10,440 nt of DNA from the NCBI GenBank assembly GCA_964543575.1, contig CAZIYV010000121.1:1-10440 (forward strand), read 5' to 3'. This stretch comes from Pelotomaculum_B sp964543575. Lineage in GTDB: Bacteria; Bacillota; Desulfotomaculia; Desulfotomaculales; Pelotomaculaceae. The notes beneath the pieces are model-generated. The model made no database searches. It was not told the origin of the DNA and saw only the letters and a program-made list of their open reading frames with translations. A program made the translations under genes and the position numbers. Positions 1 to 6,133 of the stretch are shown here, in pieces. How positions within the stretch are numbered: position 1 is the stretch's first letter; each line of letters begins with the position of its first letter.

Positions 1-653
1 AGTGTTATGAGCCTCCCACCATAAAGGTCGTCCAGATAACGCAGCCTGTCCGGGCTGCGGTCGATAACCGTCACTTGGGCGCCCATACCAGCGGCCACTT
101 TAACAGCGCTGGCCCCGACTGTGCCGGCGCCGACAATAACCACATCCGCCGCAGGCACACCGGGTATGCCGCCCAGTAGAATCCCTCTCCCCCCGCTCGG
201 CTTTTCAAGGAAATGGGCGCCTATCTGTACTGACATTTTGCCGGCAACCTCGCTCATGGGGATCAGCAAGGGCAGCGATCCGTTGTCTAATTGAATTGTT
301 TCATAGGCGATGCCGATAACTTTCTTCTCAAGCAAAGCCCCGGTAAGCTCAGGCGCGCTGGCGAGATGCAGGTAGGTGAACAAAATCTGTCCTTCGCGCA
401 GCAGGGGATACTCCTGGGGGAGAGGTTCTTTTACTTTCATGATCATCTCAGCTCGCTCAAATATCTCTGATGGCGCCTCAGCTATTTCAGCCCCCACAGA
501 CATAAAAGCTTCATCGCTGATACCGCTGCCCAGACCCGCGCCGGCTTCAACGATTATTTCGTGGCCCGCCCCGGTTAAAGTGTGCACTCCCGCCGGAGTA
601 ACCGCCACCCTGTCTTCATTCGATTTTATCTCCTTAGGCACACCGATAATCAA
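1..653 (-). CDS. ald: Alanine dehydrogenase, N-terminal part (3' end beyond window)
   Basis: Catalyses reversible NAD-dependent oxidative deamination of L-alanine to pyruvate and ammonia in the cytoplasm. Only the first 217 codons are inside the window; the family is usually about 370 residues. The product begins MIIGVPKEIK and shows Arg15, Lys75 (MKVKEP) and His96 (TYLHLA), the substrate-binding and catalytic residues of Ald. A nucleotide-binding glycine motif, GAGTVG, lies at 175-180, followed by VIDRS at the end of the second strand and the family segment RLRYLDDLYGGR near the window edge. I chose the TTG at 653-651 as start because a GGGGTG ribosome binding site sits 6 nt upstream and the protein then starts exactly as Ald proteins do; a GTG three codons earlier overlaps that site. 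No stop or frameshift is seen. The related NAD(P) transhydrogenase alpha subunit shares this fold, but the N-terminal sequence fits Ald better. Confidence 0.95.
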   Translation of the reverse strand, partial: MIIGVPKEIKSNEDRVAVTPAGVHTLTGAGHEIIVEAGAGLGSGISDEAFMSVGAEIAEAPSEIFERAEMIMKVKEPLPQEYPLLREGQILFTYLHLASAPELTGALLEKKVIGIAYETIQLDNGSLPLLIPMSEVAGKMSVQIGAHFLEKPSGGRGILLGGIPGVPAADVVIVGAGTVGASAVKVAAGMGAQVTVIDRSPDRLRYLDDLYGGRLIT

Positions 654-880
654 GATAATCACCCCGCATCTAGTAATTTTTTATTCCTTAATTAAAAGCT
701 AATGTCCTGAAGAATTAAAATTTTTGCAGGTGCGATTTATTCGCACAATATTGTTCGGATAAATCCGAACCTACAATTTTTATTCTTTACCGCATCGCAT
801 CGAAGCATATGTATCTAATATGTCATTTTCTACTACCTTTATTATAAAAATTCTCTGTCCTGTTAATAATGCTAAATCTG
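654..880. other. Intergenic region between nnr and ald
   Basis: This 227-bp AT-rich spacer separates the nnr stop from the ald start. It holds the two-hairpin repeat at 725-775, described separately. I found no convincing sigma-A promoter for ald: there are several A/T-rich -10-like hexamers but none with a good -35 at 16-18 bp. No open reading frame with a ribosome binding site is visible. Confidence 0.6.
725..775. repeat. Two-hairpin palindromic repeat element (REP/MITE-like)
   Basis: Two hairpins flank a palindromic centre, ACAATATTGT (745-754). The left hairpin is GTGCGA / TCGCAC with a 5-nt loop (730-746). The right hairpin is GTTCGGAT / ATCCGAAC with a 2-nt loop (753-770). The ends, TGCAGG and CCTACA, are nearly inverted, so the 51-nt element is close to a palindrome as a whole. 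Short palindromes beginning TGTAGG are, from memory, widespread intergenic repeats in Firmicute genomes. The hairpin at 9806-9825 is also flanked by CTACA and may be a relative. There is no T-tract to make it a classic terminator on either strand, though it could act as an attenuator or processing site between nnr and ald. Confidence 0.65.
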
Positions 881-2437
881 TTAGCGCATTTCAACCAGTT
901 CCCGCGTGGCAGCCGGAAGCGCGTATAATATATCGCCGGCAATCAAACCCATCATACCTTTCTCCCTGGCTGCCAGGTCACCCGCCAGACCATGGATATA
1001 AGCGCCGGCCGCAGCCGCTCTGGCTGTCTCCATACCCTGGGCTATCAGTGAAGCCACAACACCGGTCAGCACGTCGCCACTGCCAGCGGTTGCCATGCCG
1101 GGATTACCTGTAGGATTGATGAAAATTGCCCCGTCCGGCGCCGCAACAACAGTCCGCGCCCCTTTCAGAAGCGCTGTTACACTCCATCTCTCAGCCGCTT
1201 GCACAGCGGCGGCTATTCTATCCTGTTGAATCTCCTTTGGAGTCATACCCAGCAGTCTGGCCATCTCACCGGGATGAGGGGTGATTACCACAGGGGCTTG
1301 CACCTTTCTTAAAATATCGCCCGAGCCCGCCAGGGCATTGAGAGCGTCGGCATCTAAAACACAGGGTACCTTGACGTGCGGCAGCAGTTCCCTCACCAGG
1401 GCGATCACCTCGGTTGCCTGTGACAGGCCGGGACCAATGGCCAGTACGTCCGCTTTTTCGAGAAGAGACAGGATGCGCTGGCGCGCGCCCCGGCTAAGGC
1501 TGCCTTTCCCTGTATCGGGCAGCGGGGAGGTCATTACCTCGGTCAGTTTCTCTTCCATAACTTGATGGAGTGTTTCCGGCACTGCCACAGTAACCAGACC
1601 GGCGCCGGCCCTCAAGGCTGACTCCCCGGTCAGGCAGGCGGCGCCCGTCATGCCCCTGGACCCCGCGACCACCAGCACCCTGCCGAAATTTCCCTTATGA
1701 GCGAGGTTGGGGCGGGAGGGCAGCCATTCTTTAACCAGCTCAGCGGTTATTAAAAATCTTTGAGGGGCGGTTTTTTCCACAAGAACCGCTGGGATGGATA
1801 TATCGGCGATTTTAAGTTGTCCGGTATAACCCGCTCCTGGCTCCAGGATCAGGCCCAGCTTGGGCAAACCGAAAGTGACGGTGTAGTCCGCCCGGATGCA
1901 GGCGCCGCTGACCCTGCCGGTATCAGCTTCCAGTCCGGAGGGTATATCCACAGCTAATATGGGCCTGCCGCTTCCGTTCAGCGCCTCGATAACCCGGCCG
2001 GCCTTTTCCGCAATGCTGCCCCGGAATCCGGTACCATATATGGCATCGACGATCATGTCGGTGTTCATCAAAACTAACTTTACAATATTTATCCCGTCGC
2101 CATGGTGCAGGGAAAATACTTTCTGATCCATTTTCCGCCATATATCAAGGTTTACCGCCGCGTCCCCGCTGATCTCCTCCAGGTTAACCATCGATAATAC
2201 CTTTACCTCAGCTCCCATGTTCAAAAGATGGCGTGCCATAACCAGGCCGTCCCCACCATTGTTGCCCTTGCCGATAAAAATTGTAATGACCTTGCCCCGC
2301 ACTTCTCCCAGCACACTCCGGATTAATTCAACCGCCTGACGTCCCGCGTTTTCCATTAAAACCAGGCCTGAAATCCCGTACTCCTCTATCGCCGCCTTAT
2401 CCAATGTCTTCATTTCTTCCGCTGTAACAATCCGCAA
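881..2437 (-). CDS. nnr: Bifunctional NAD(P)H-hydrate epimerase / ADP-dependent (S)-NAD(P)H-hydrate dehydratase
   Basis: Repairs hydrated, inactive NADH and NADPH. The N-terminal YjeF_N domain (about 1-215) epimerises R- and S-hydrates; the C-terminal ribokinase-like YjeF_C domain (about 225-515) dehydrates the S-form using ADP. The N-terminal domain shows the NNGGDG motif at 59-64. The C-terminal domain shows PHPGEMARLLG, the segment NPTGNPGMATAG and GSGDVL at 452-457, with Asp455 as the expected catalytic residue. At 518 residues the length is normal for the fused bacterial enzyme. The start is TTG (2437-2435), with AGGAGG eight nt upstream. A short inverted repeat, GCTAA/TTAGC (871-885), spans the stop codon but has no T-run. 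No recognisable promoter was found in the 248 bp upstream. The next gene downstream is ald, 227 bp away, so co-transcription is uncertain. Confidence 0.95.
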   Translation of the reverse strand: MRIVTAEEMKTLDKAAIEEYGISGLVLMENAGRQAVELIRSVLGEVRGKVITIFIGKGNNGGDGLVMARHLLNMGAEVKVLSMVNLEEISGDAAVNLDIWRKMDQKVFSLHHGDGINIVKLVLMNTDMIVDAIYGTGFRGSIAEKAGRVIEALNGSGRPILAVDIPSGLEADTGRVSGACIRADYTVTFGLPKLGLILEPGAGYTGQLKIADISIPAVLVEKTAPQRFLITAELVKEWLPSRPNLAHKGNFGRVLVVAGSRGMTGAACLTGESALRAGAGLVTVAVPETLHQVMEEKLTEVMTSPLPDTGKGSLSRGARQRILSLLEKADVLAIGPGLSQATEVIALVRELLPHVKVPCVLDADALNALAGSGDILRKVQAPVVITPHPGEMARLLGMTPKEIQQDRIAAAVQAAERWSVTALLKGARTVVAAPDGAIFINPTGNPGMATAGSGDVLTGVVASLIAQGMETARAAAAGAYIHGLAGDLAAREKGMMGLIAGDILYALPAATRELVEMR

Positions 2438-2512
2438 AACTCAAACCTCCTCTATAACCTGCCCATTCATTCCGATGTCCGATTGAAATCGAACCTCAAT
2501 TTTCATCCTGTT

Positions 2513-2529
2513 GCTAATACCGCATTAGC
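2513..2529. promoter_or_regulatory. Inverted repeat upstream of nnr, possible operator
   Basis: GCTAATACCGCATTAGC is a perfect 6-bp inverted repeat with a 5-nt spacer, lying about 75 bp upstream of the nnr start. It adjoins a TTGACG hexamer on the minus strand (2534-2529) that resembles a -35, but no -10 follows at the right distance. It could be a protein-binding site. No known regulator consensus is recognised, and a chance palindrome is possible. Confidence 0.3.
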
Positions 2530-2612
2530 GTCAATGATATCTGTTTTCTGTCTCCTGAATTCTGAACCTGTTATTCTATCTTAATAGATACCAATATTTT
2601 TCTCTAATAAGT

Positions 2613-2656
2613 TAAAAAAACCTGCATCCTGAGTTTTTTAGGCCCGGCAGCAGGTT
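2613..2656 (-). terminator. Rho-independent terminator of the LytS/LytTR operon
   Basis: Read on the minus strand, AACCTGC (2656-2650) pairs with GCAGGTT (2625-2619). The right arm runs directly into a seven-base T-tract (2620-2614). The loop is long (24 nt) and may hold a small inner helix. It begins about 30 nt after the response-regulator stop codon, the right place to end the two-component transcript. Confidence 0.75.
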
Positions 2657-2685
2657 AGGTGCGCATATTTACAGAGCGGGGAAAC

Positions 2686-3483
2686 CTAAAACCCCAAAAT
2701 CCTCCTTAATTTCTTGGCCTGGGCCCGGCTAACCGGAACCTCACTGCGCTCCTTGTCCTCCACAACCAGGTTATAGGTACCGTTGAAAAATGGCACGATT
2801 TCTTTTACTTTATTTAGGTTCACCAGATAACAGCGGTGCGTCCGGAAAAAAACCTGGGGGTTGAGACGAGCTTCCAGTTCTTTCAGGGTAAAACGTGTGA
2901 AAAGCTTTTCATTAAAGGTTTTTATATAGATATTATCCTGTTCGGTGTAAGCGTAAAATATATCAGACTCGCTGACAAGAATTGTCTTACCCTGTATTTC
3001 AGCGGGAATCCGGTCAATCTTTATCTGTCCCCTCTCCTTATCAGGACCGGTTTCACCCATGCGGGCATCATGTCCTTCATGTGAGCGCAGAAACTCTTCG
3101 GACGCGCCCTTGGACTCCCGTGTAAGTTTGATCACTTTATCAATCGCTTTTTTTAAACGTTTTGGTTCTATGGGTTTTAAAATATAATCTATGGCGTTTA
3201 CATCAAAAGCTGATAAGGCATATTCGTCAAAAGCAGTGACAAATATAATATATGGCCGGTTTGGCAGTTCCTGTATAGTCGCCCCTAATTCAAGGCCACT
3301 CATACCAGGCATGGAAATATCAAGGAACAGCACCTGGTAGTCAAGCGCTTTAATCAAGGCCAGTGCCTCCTGGGCATTGGCAGCCTCACCAACGATTTCG
3401 ATGCTGTCGAAATTGGCGAGCGCATATCTCAACTCCTGTCTGGCGGGATACTCGTCATCTATAATCAATGCCTTGAGTTTCAA
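2686..3483 (-). CDS. LytTR-family response regulator
   Basis: DNA-binding response regulator expected to be phosphorylated by the kinase encoded just upstream. The receiver domain (about 1-120) shows the acidic pair Asp9-Asp10, the phosphoacceptor Asp55 in LFLDISMPGMSG, a T/A switch in FVTAFDEYAL, and the K of ILKPIEP. A variable linker follows, then a C-terminal LytTR domain (about 155-265) with FFRTHRCYLVNLNKV and a basic tail ending RRILGF. The length, 265 residues, is normal for AgrA/LytR-type regulators. I chose the TTG at 3483-3481, preceded by GGGGGG at 7 nt and giving the usual start MKLKALIIDDE. An ATG at 3516 would add 11 non-conserved residues and overlap the kinase by 62 bp. The chosen start overlaps the kinase 3' end by 29 bp, implying translational coupling. 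LytTR proteins bind paired direct repeats; the targets cannot be read from this window. Confidence 0.92.
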   Translation of the reverse strand: MKLKALIIDDEYPARQELRYALANFDSIEIVGEAANAQEALALIKALDYQVLFLDISMPGMSGLELGATIQELPNRPYIIFVTAFDEYALSAFDVNAIDYILKPIEPKRLKKAIDKVIKLTRESKGASEEFLRSHEGHDARMGETGPDKERGQIKIDRIPAEIQGKTILVSESDIFYAYTEQDNIYIKTFNEKLFTRFTLKELEARLNPQVFFRTHRCYLVNLNKVKEIVPFFNGTYNLVVEDKERSEVPVSRAQAKKLRRILGF

Positions 3484-4780
3484 TGGTATACCCCCCTTCC
3501 TCGTGGGCGTCTTCATTCAGGGGAACCCTGACGTATATACCTGTGCCCTTGCCTTCCTCGCTTTCGATGCGCAGTCCGTAATCTTCTCCAAAAAGACTCT
3601 TTAAACGCTCATGAACATTGCTTAAACCAACACCGTTACCGGAACCGAAACCGGGCTGAAGAACCTTAGGCATGATTTCGCCGCTAATGCCAACACCATC
3701 GTCCCTGATCTCAAAAACCATTTCACCATTAATCCGCCGGGCGGAAATAAAAACCGTTCCCGGTCCCATTTTGGGCTGAATACCGTGCTTTATGGCATTT
3801 TCCACCAGCGGCTGCAGCGTTAGCACAGGCACCTGACAATCAATCAGGGTGGGGTCAATATCCCTCTGAATTCTAAGTTTTTCTCTGAAGCGGGCTTTTT
3901 CAAGAATCAGGTAAGTGTTGACGTATTCAATTTCTTCCCTCAATGTGTTGAAATGTCCGTGCCTTTTTAAAGTCTGACGGAAAAAAGAAGCCAGCCTGAT
4001 TAAGAGCCTGCGGGATGTTTCGGGATTGGTCCTGGTGTACGTGATGATGGTATTGAGGGTGTTGAATAAAAAGTGAGGGTTGATCTGAGCATGCAGGGCG
4101 TCCAGTTCGGCCTTGGTTACCAGTTGGGCCTGCCGGTCCAGTTCCGCCAGTTCCATTTGAAGCCCTAAAAGCTGGGCAACAGCCATGGCAAGTTTTACCA
4201 CCGAAGGCTGCAAGTCGCCCTGACTGGTCTGGTAAAGTTTGACCGTACCCGCCACTTCACCCTTGCATTTAAGGGGGGCGATAACCGCCGACTGCAGGGT
4301 GCAGTTTTCGTCAGGGCAGTTAAGCCCTTTTTTATCTTTGATGATGATCAGCTCACCGGTTTCCAATGCGTGTTTGGTGGCATAAGTGATGATCGGCCCT
4401 CCCGCCAGGTGGTGGTCAGAGCATTCTCCTATATAAGCCAGTACTTTTTCCCGGTCCGTTACAGCCACAGCTGATACATCACTCAGTTTCAGGATGATTT
4501 CAGCGGTCTTATACGCTGTTTCTTCGTTCAGGCCGCGCCTTAAGTAAGGCAGAGTCTCATTGGCAATTTGCAGGGTGGAATCAAGGGGGTGTTCATCCAG
4601 TTTGATTCTTATAAACTTATTCTTCTGAATATAGTCCACGAGGAGGTAAGTGCCAAGGGCACTGGCGATTATCATCGAAACAAGGACCTGCCAGAGTCCC
4701 GGGTTGATCAGTGCGACCAGGACGAACACAAACAACTGGATCAGGCCCCAGCGCAAGAACACATTTGTTATAAAATTCAT
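3455..4780 (-). CDS. LytS-family sensor histidine kinase with GAF domain
   Basis: Membrane sensor kinase, partner of the LytTR regulator. From the ATG it is 441 residues. Two hydrophobic segments (about 11-25 and 28-47) anchor it, instead of the larger 5TM-LYT sensor of classic LytS. A GAF-like domain (about 65-205) follows, with the pair Cys155/Cys160 (NCPDENC) plus Cys120 and Cys172, and the segment ECSDHHLAGG typical of this branch. The His_kinase domain has AQINPHFLFNTLNTI with phosphoacceptor His236. The ATPase domain shows PLVENAIKHGI (N box), DDGVGISG and GNGVGLSNVHERL (G boxes). The ATG at 4780-4778 is preferred because GGGAG lies 7 nt upstream; a TTG six codons earlier has no such site. 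A TTGAGA-17-TATTAT promoter precedes the gene. The signal sensed is unknown; by family it could be a small metabolite, redox state or cell-wall state. Confidence 0.93.
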   Translation of the reverse strand: MNFITNVFLRWGLIQLFVFVLVALINPGLWQVLVSMIIASALGTYLLVDYIQKNKFIRIKLDEHPLDSTLQIANETLPYLRRGLNEETAYKTAEIILKLSDVSAVAVTDREKVLAYIGECSDHHLAGGPIITYATKHALETGELIIIKDKKGLNCPDENCTLQSAVIAPLKCKGEVAGTVKLYQTSQGDLQPSVVKLAMAVAQLLGLQMELAELDRQAQLVTKAELDALHAQINPHFLFNTLNTIITYTRTNPETSRRLLIRLASFFRQTLKRHGHFNTLREEIEYVNTYLILEKARFREKLRIQRDIDPTLIDCQVPVLTLQPLVENAIKHGIQPKMGPGTVFISARRINGEMVFEIRDDGVGISGEIMPKVLQPGFGSGNGVGLSNVHERLKSLFGEDYGLRIESEEGKGTGIYVRVPLNEDAHEEGGYTIETQGIDYR

Positions 4781-4833
4781 ATCCCTACTCCCAATCAAAA
4801 CAATTTTGCCAACAAAACTTAATTTTTCTTTTT

Positions 4834-4862
4834 ATAATACTATTTTAAACCGCAAATCTCAA
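4834..4862 (-). promoter_or_regulatory. Sigma-A-type promoter of the LytS/LytTR operon
   Basis: On the minus strand, -35 TTGAGA (4862-4857) and -10 TATTAT (4839-4834) are separated by exactly 17 bp, with A/T-rich flanks. Transcription would start near 4827, giving a leader of roughly 47 nt before the ATG at 4780. An inverted repeat, CAATTA/TAATTG (4860-4883), overlaps the -35 and could be an operator. Confidence 0.65.
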
Positions 4863-4887
4863 TTAGTATCCTGCTGGTAATTGGATT

Positions 4888-5823
4888 TCATTTTTTTAAA
4901 TAGTGGGCAATACCCTCTGCATTAAGCCTCAGGTCCAGTTCCAGAAATTTTACCGCGGGGTGTTCTCTGTCTAATACCGTGTGCCGGCCCAGTTCATGCA
5001 TAACCAGTTCCCATAAGGCAGCTTCAATTTCCTTTGCCCCTCCCCCTGAGTCAAAAACCTGCCGGCCAATCGATTCAAAAACTGATATCAGTTCCTTAAG
5101 GCGGCTGAGGATAGCCGGCGCTCCGGCAGCCCTTCCGAAATGAGTAAAATAAATGCAGGCGGGCTTAAGAGAGAGCATTCGTTCAATCGTTTCCAGCGCC
5201 GCCGGAGGGTCAAACTCCGGCGGGGGTGTGGACGGCATCGTAAAATCAAAGCCCAGGAGGTCACTCAAGGCCTGGAAACGCAGGCCCAGGGCATCACCGC
5301 TGAATATTCCACTGCTGACCGGGTCATGTACAACAAAATGGTGCCGGGCATGCCCAGGAGTATAATGGAAGGCAAGCACCCTGCCGCCACCAAGATCCAG
5401 GGTTTCTCCGTCCGCAGGCGTGTAGACCCTTTCTTGCGGAACCGGCAGAACCTCGCCGAACAGAAGGTCAAAGCTGGCGCCGTAGATAGCCCTGGCGCCG
5501 GCCGCAAGTCTGGACGGGTCGATCAGGTGCCTGGCCCCTCTGGGATGCACACAAACCTTGGCCTGCTTAAGGTGCCTCGCCAGTGTGCCGGCGCCTCCGG
5601 CATGGTCCAGGTGTATATGAGTGACAATAATGTAATCAACCTTTTCCGGTGGTACAGCCAGACTTTTTAAGGCATCCCTGACGCGCGCCGCTCCCGGGGC
5701 CGGGCCTGTTTCAATCAGCGCCACCTTGTCTGACAAAATCAGAAAACAATTTGTCCGGCCAGGCTCCTGGTCATGCAGATCAATCTGATAGATCTCATTG
5801 CCAAGGTCTGCAGGTGATATCAA
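4888..5823 (-). CDS. MBL-fold metallo-hydrolase
   Basis: Zinc-dependent hydrolase of the metallo-beta-lactamase fold (glyoxalase II / lactonase-like branch), cytoplasmic with no signal peptide. The metal site is clear: THIHLDH with His69, His71, Asp73 and His74, then His158 in YTPGHARHH, Asp177 in FSGDAL and His228 in YFTHFG. The length is 311 residues; about 80 residues after the last ligand form an extra helical C-terminal part ending IAHYLKK, seen in several uncharacterised MBL hydrolases. The substrate cannot be deduced. The first possible TTG (5832) touches the GGGAGG site with no spacing, so the TTG at 5823-5821, nine nt from that site, is the better start. A hairpin (5842-5876) lies directly before the ribosome binding site. 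The gene is flanked by the kinase operon downstream and a divergent plus-strand gene upstream, so it is probably monocistronic. Confidence 0.9.
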   Translation of the reverse strand: MISPADLGNEIYQIDLHDQEPGRTNCFLILSDKVALIETGPAPGAARVRDALKSLAVPPEKVDYIIVTHIHLDHAGGAGTLARHLKQAKVCVHPRGARHLIDPSRLAAGARAIYGASFDLLFGEVLPVPQERVYTPADGETLDLGGGRVLAFHYTPGHARHHFVVHDPVSSGIFSGDALGLRFQALSDLLGFDFTMPSTPPPEFDPPAALETIERMLSLKPACIYFTHFGRAAGAPAILSRLKELISVFESIGRQVFDSGGGAKEIEAALWELVMHELGRHTVLDREHPAVKFLELDLRLNAEGIAHYLKK

Positions 5824-5841
5824 CTTATCCAACCTCCCGTA

Positions 5842-5876
5842 AGCCTGAACTTTTAGCGCAAATTGTCTGTTAGGCT
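5842..5876 (-). promoter_or_regulatory. Leader hairpin before the MBL hydrolase ribosome binding site
   Basis: On the minus strand, AGCCTAAC (5876-5869) can pair with GTTcAGGCT (5850-5842) with one bulged base and an 18-nt loop. The stem ends only 3 nt before the GGGAGG ribosome binding site, so it might influence translation. No known riboswitch class is recognised. Confidence 0.25.
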
Positions 5877-5931
5877 CCGCATTAAAAATTAACTGCTCAG
5901 AACATTCAGTAGCTAGATACTTACTAAACCT

Positions 5932-5960
5932 AGAATATCTAAAAAGTTTGAAGATTGCAA
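5932..5960 (-). promoter_or_regulatory. Possible promoter of the MBL hydrolase gene
   Basis: On the minus strand, TTGCAA (5960-5955) and TATTCT (5937-5932) are spaced by 17 bp. Each hexamer matches four of six consensus bases, so the call is tentative. It would give a leader of about 100 nt containing the hairpin at 5842-5876. Confidence 0.35.
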
Positions 5961-6133
5961 CAAAAAAGTACGGATCAGGCAGATTGCGGATTTATTCTGC
6001 CAGCAGGCGCATGTACTCAAGAATGAATTAAATAATTATAGGAAAATCTTATTAATAACCGTTACACAAAAAGGATTTTGTTGTATATCGTAGAATATTC
6101 TCTCCAGTATAAAATAATTTGGGAGTGGAAACT

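Larger units (their letters stand above)
5824..6133. other. Divergent intergenic region
   Basis: This 310-bp AT-rich stretch lies between the divergently oriented MBL hydrolase and secreted-protein genes. It holds the MBL ribosome binding site, the hairpin at 5842-5876, the weak promoter at 5932-5960 and a 6-bp inverted repeat, GGCAGA/TCTGCC (5978-6001). For the plus-strand gene, TATAAAAT at 6108-6115 could be a -10, but no good -35 lies 16-18 bp upstream. No short coding frame with a ribosome binding site is seen. Confidence 0.5.

Noticed and set aside
820..1565. Plus-strand open frames opposite nnr
   Set aside because: They overlap the conserved dehydratase domain on the other strand, lack ribosome binding sites and show no family features.
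2512..2534. TTGACG as the -35 of an nnr promoter
   Set aside because: The hexamer at the 17-bp spacing is ACAGGA, which does not resemble a -10, and shifting by one or two bases does not help.
5140..5670. A 176-codon open frame on the plus strand opposite the MBL hydrolase
   Set aside because: It lies wholly antisense to a gene with intact metal-binding motifs, has no ribosome binding site and a composition rich in Arg/Gly with no recognisable domain. It is a shadow of the GC-rich minus-strand gene.
5978..6001. GGCAGA/TCTGCC inverted repeat in the divergent intergenic region
   Set aside because: The stem is only 6 bp with a 12-nt loop and no T-tract. Its loop loosely resembles the repeat at 725-775, but the match is too weak to call it a copy.
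6108..6115. TATAAAAT as the -10 of the secreted protein gene
   Set aside because: No acceptable -35 is found 16-18 bp upstream; the nearest TTGTAT is 21 bp away. It is noted but not called as a promoter.
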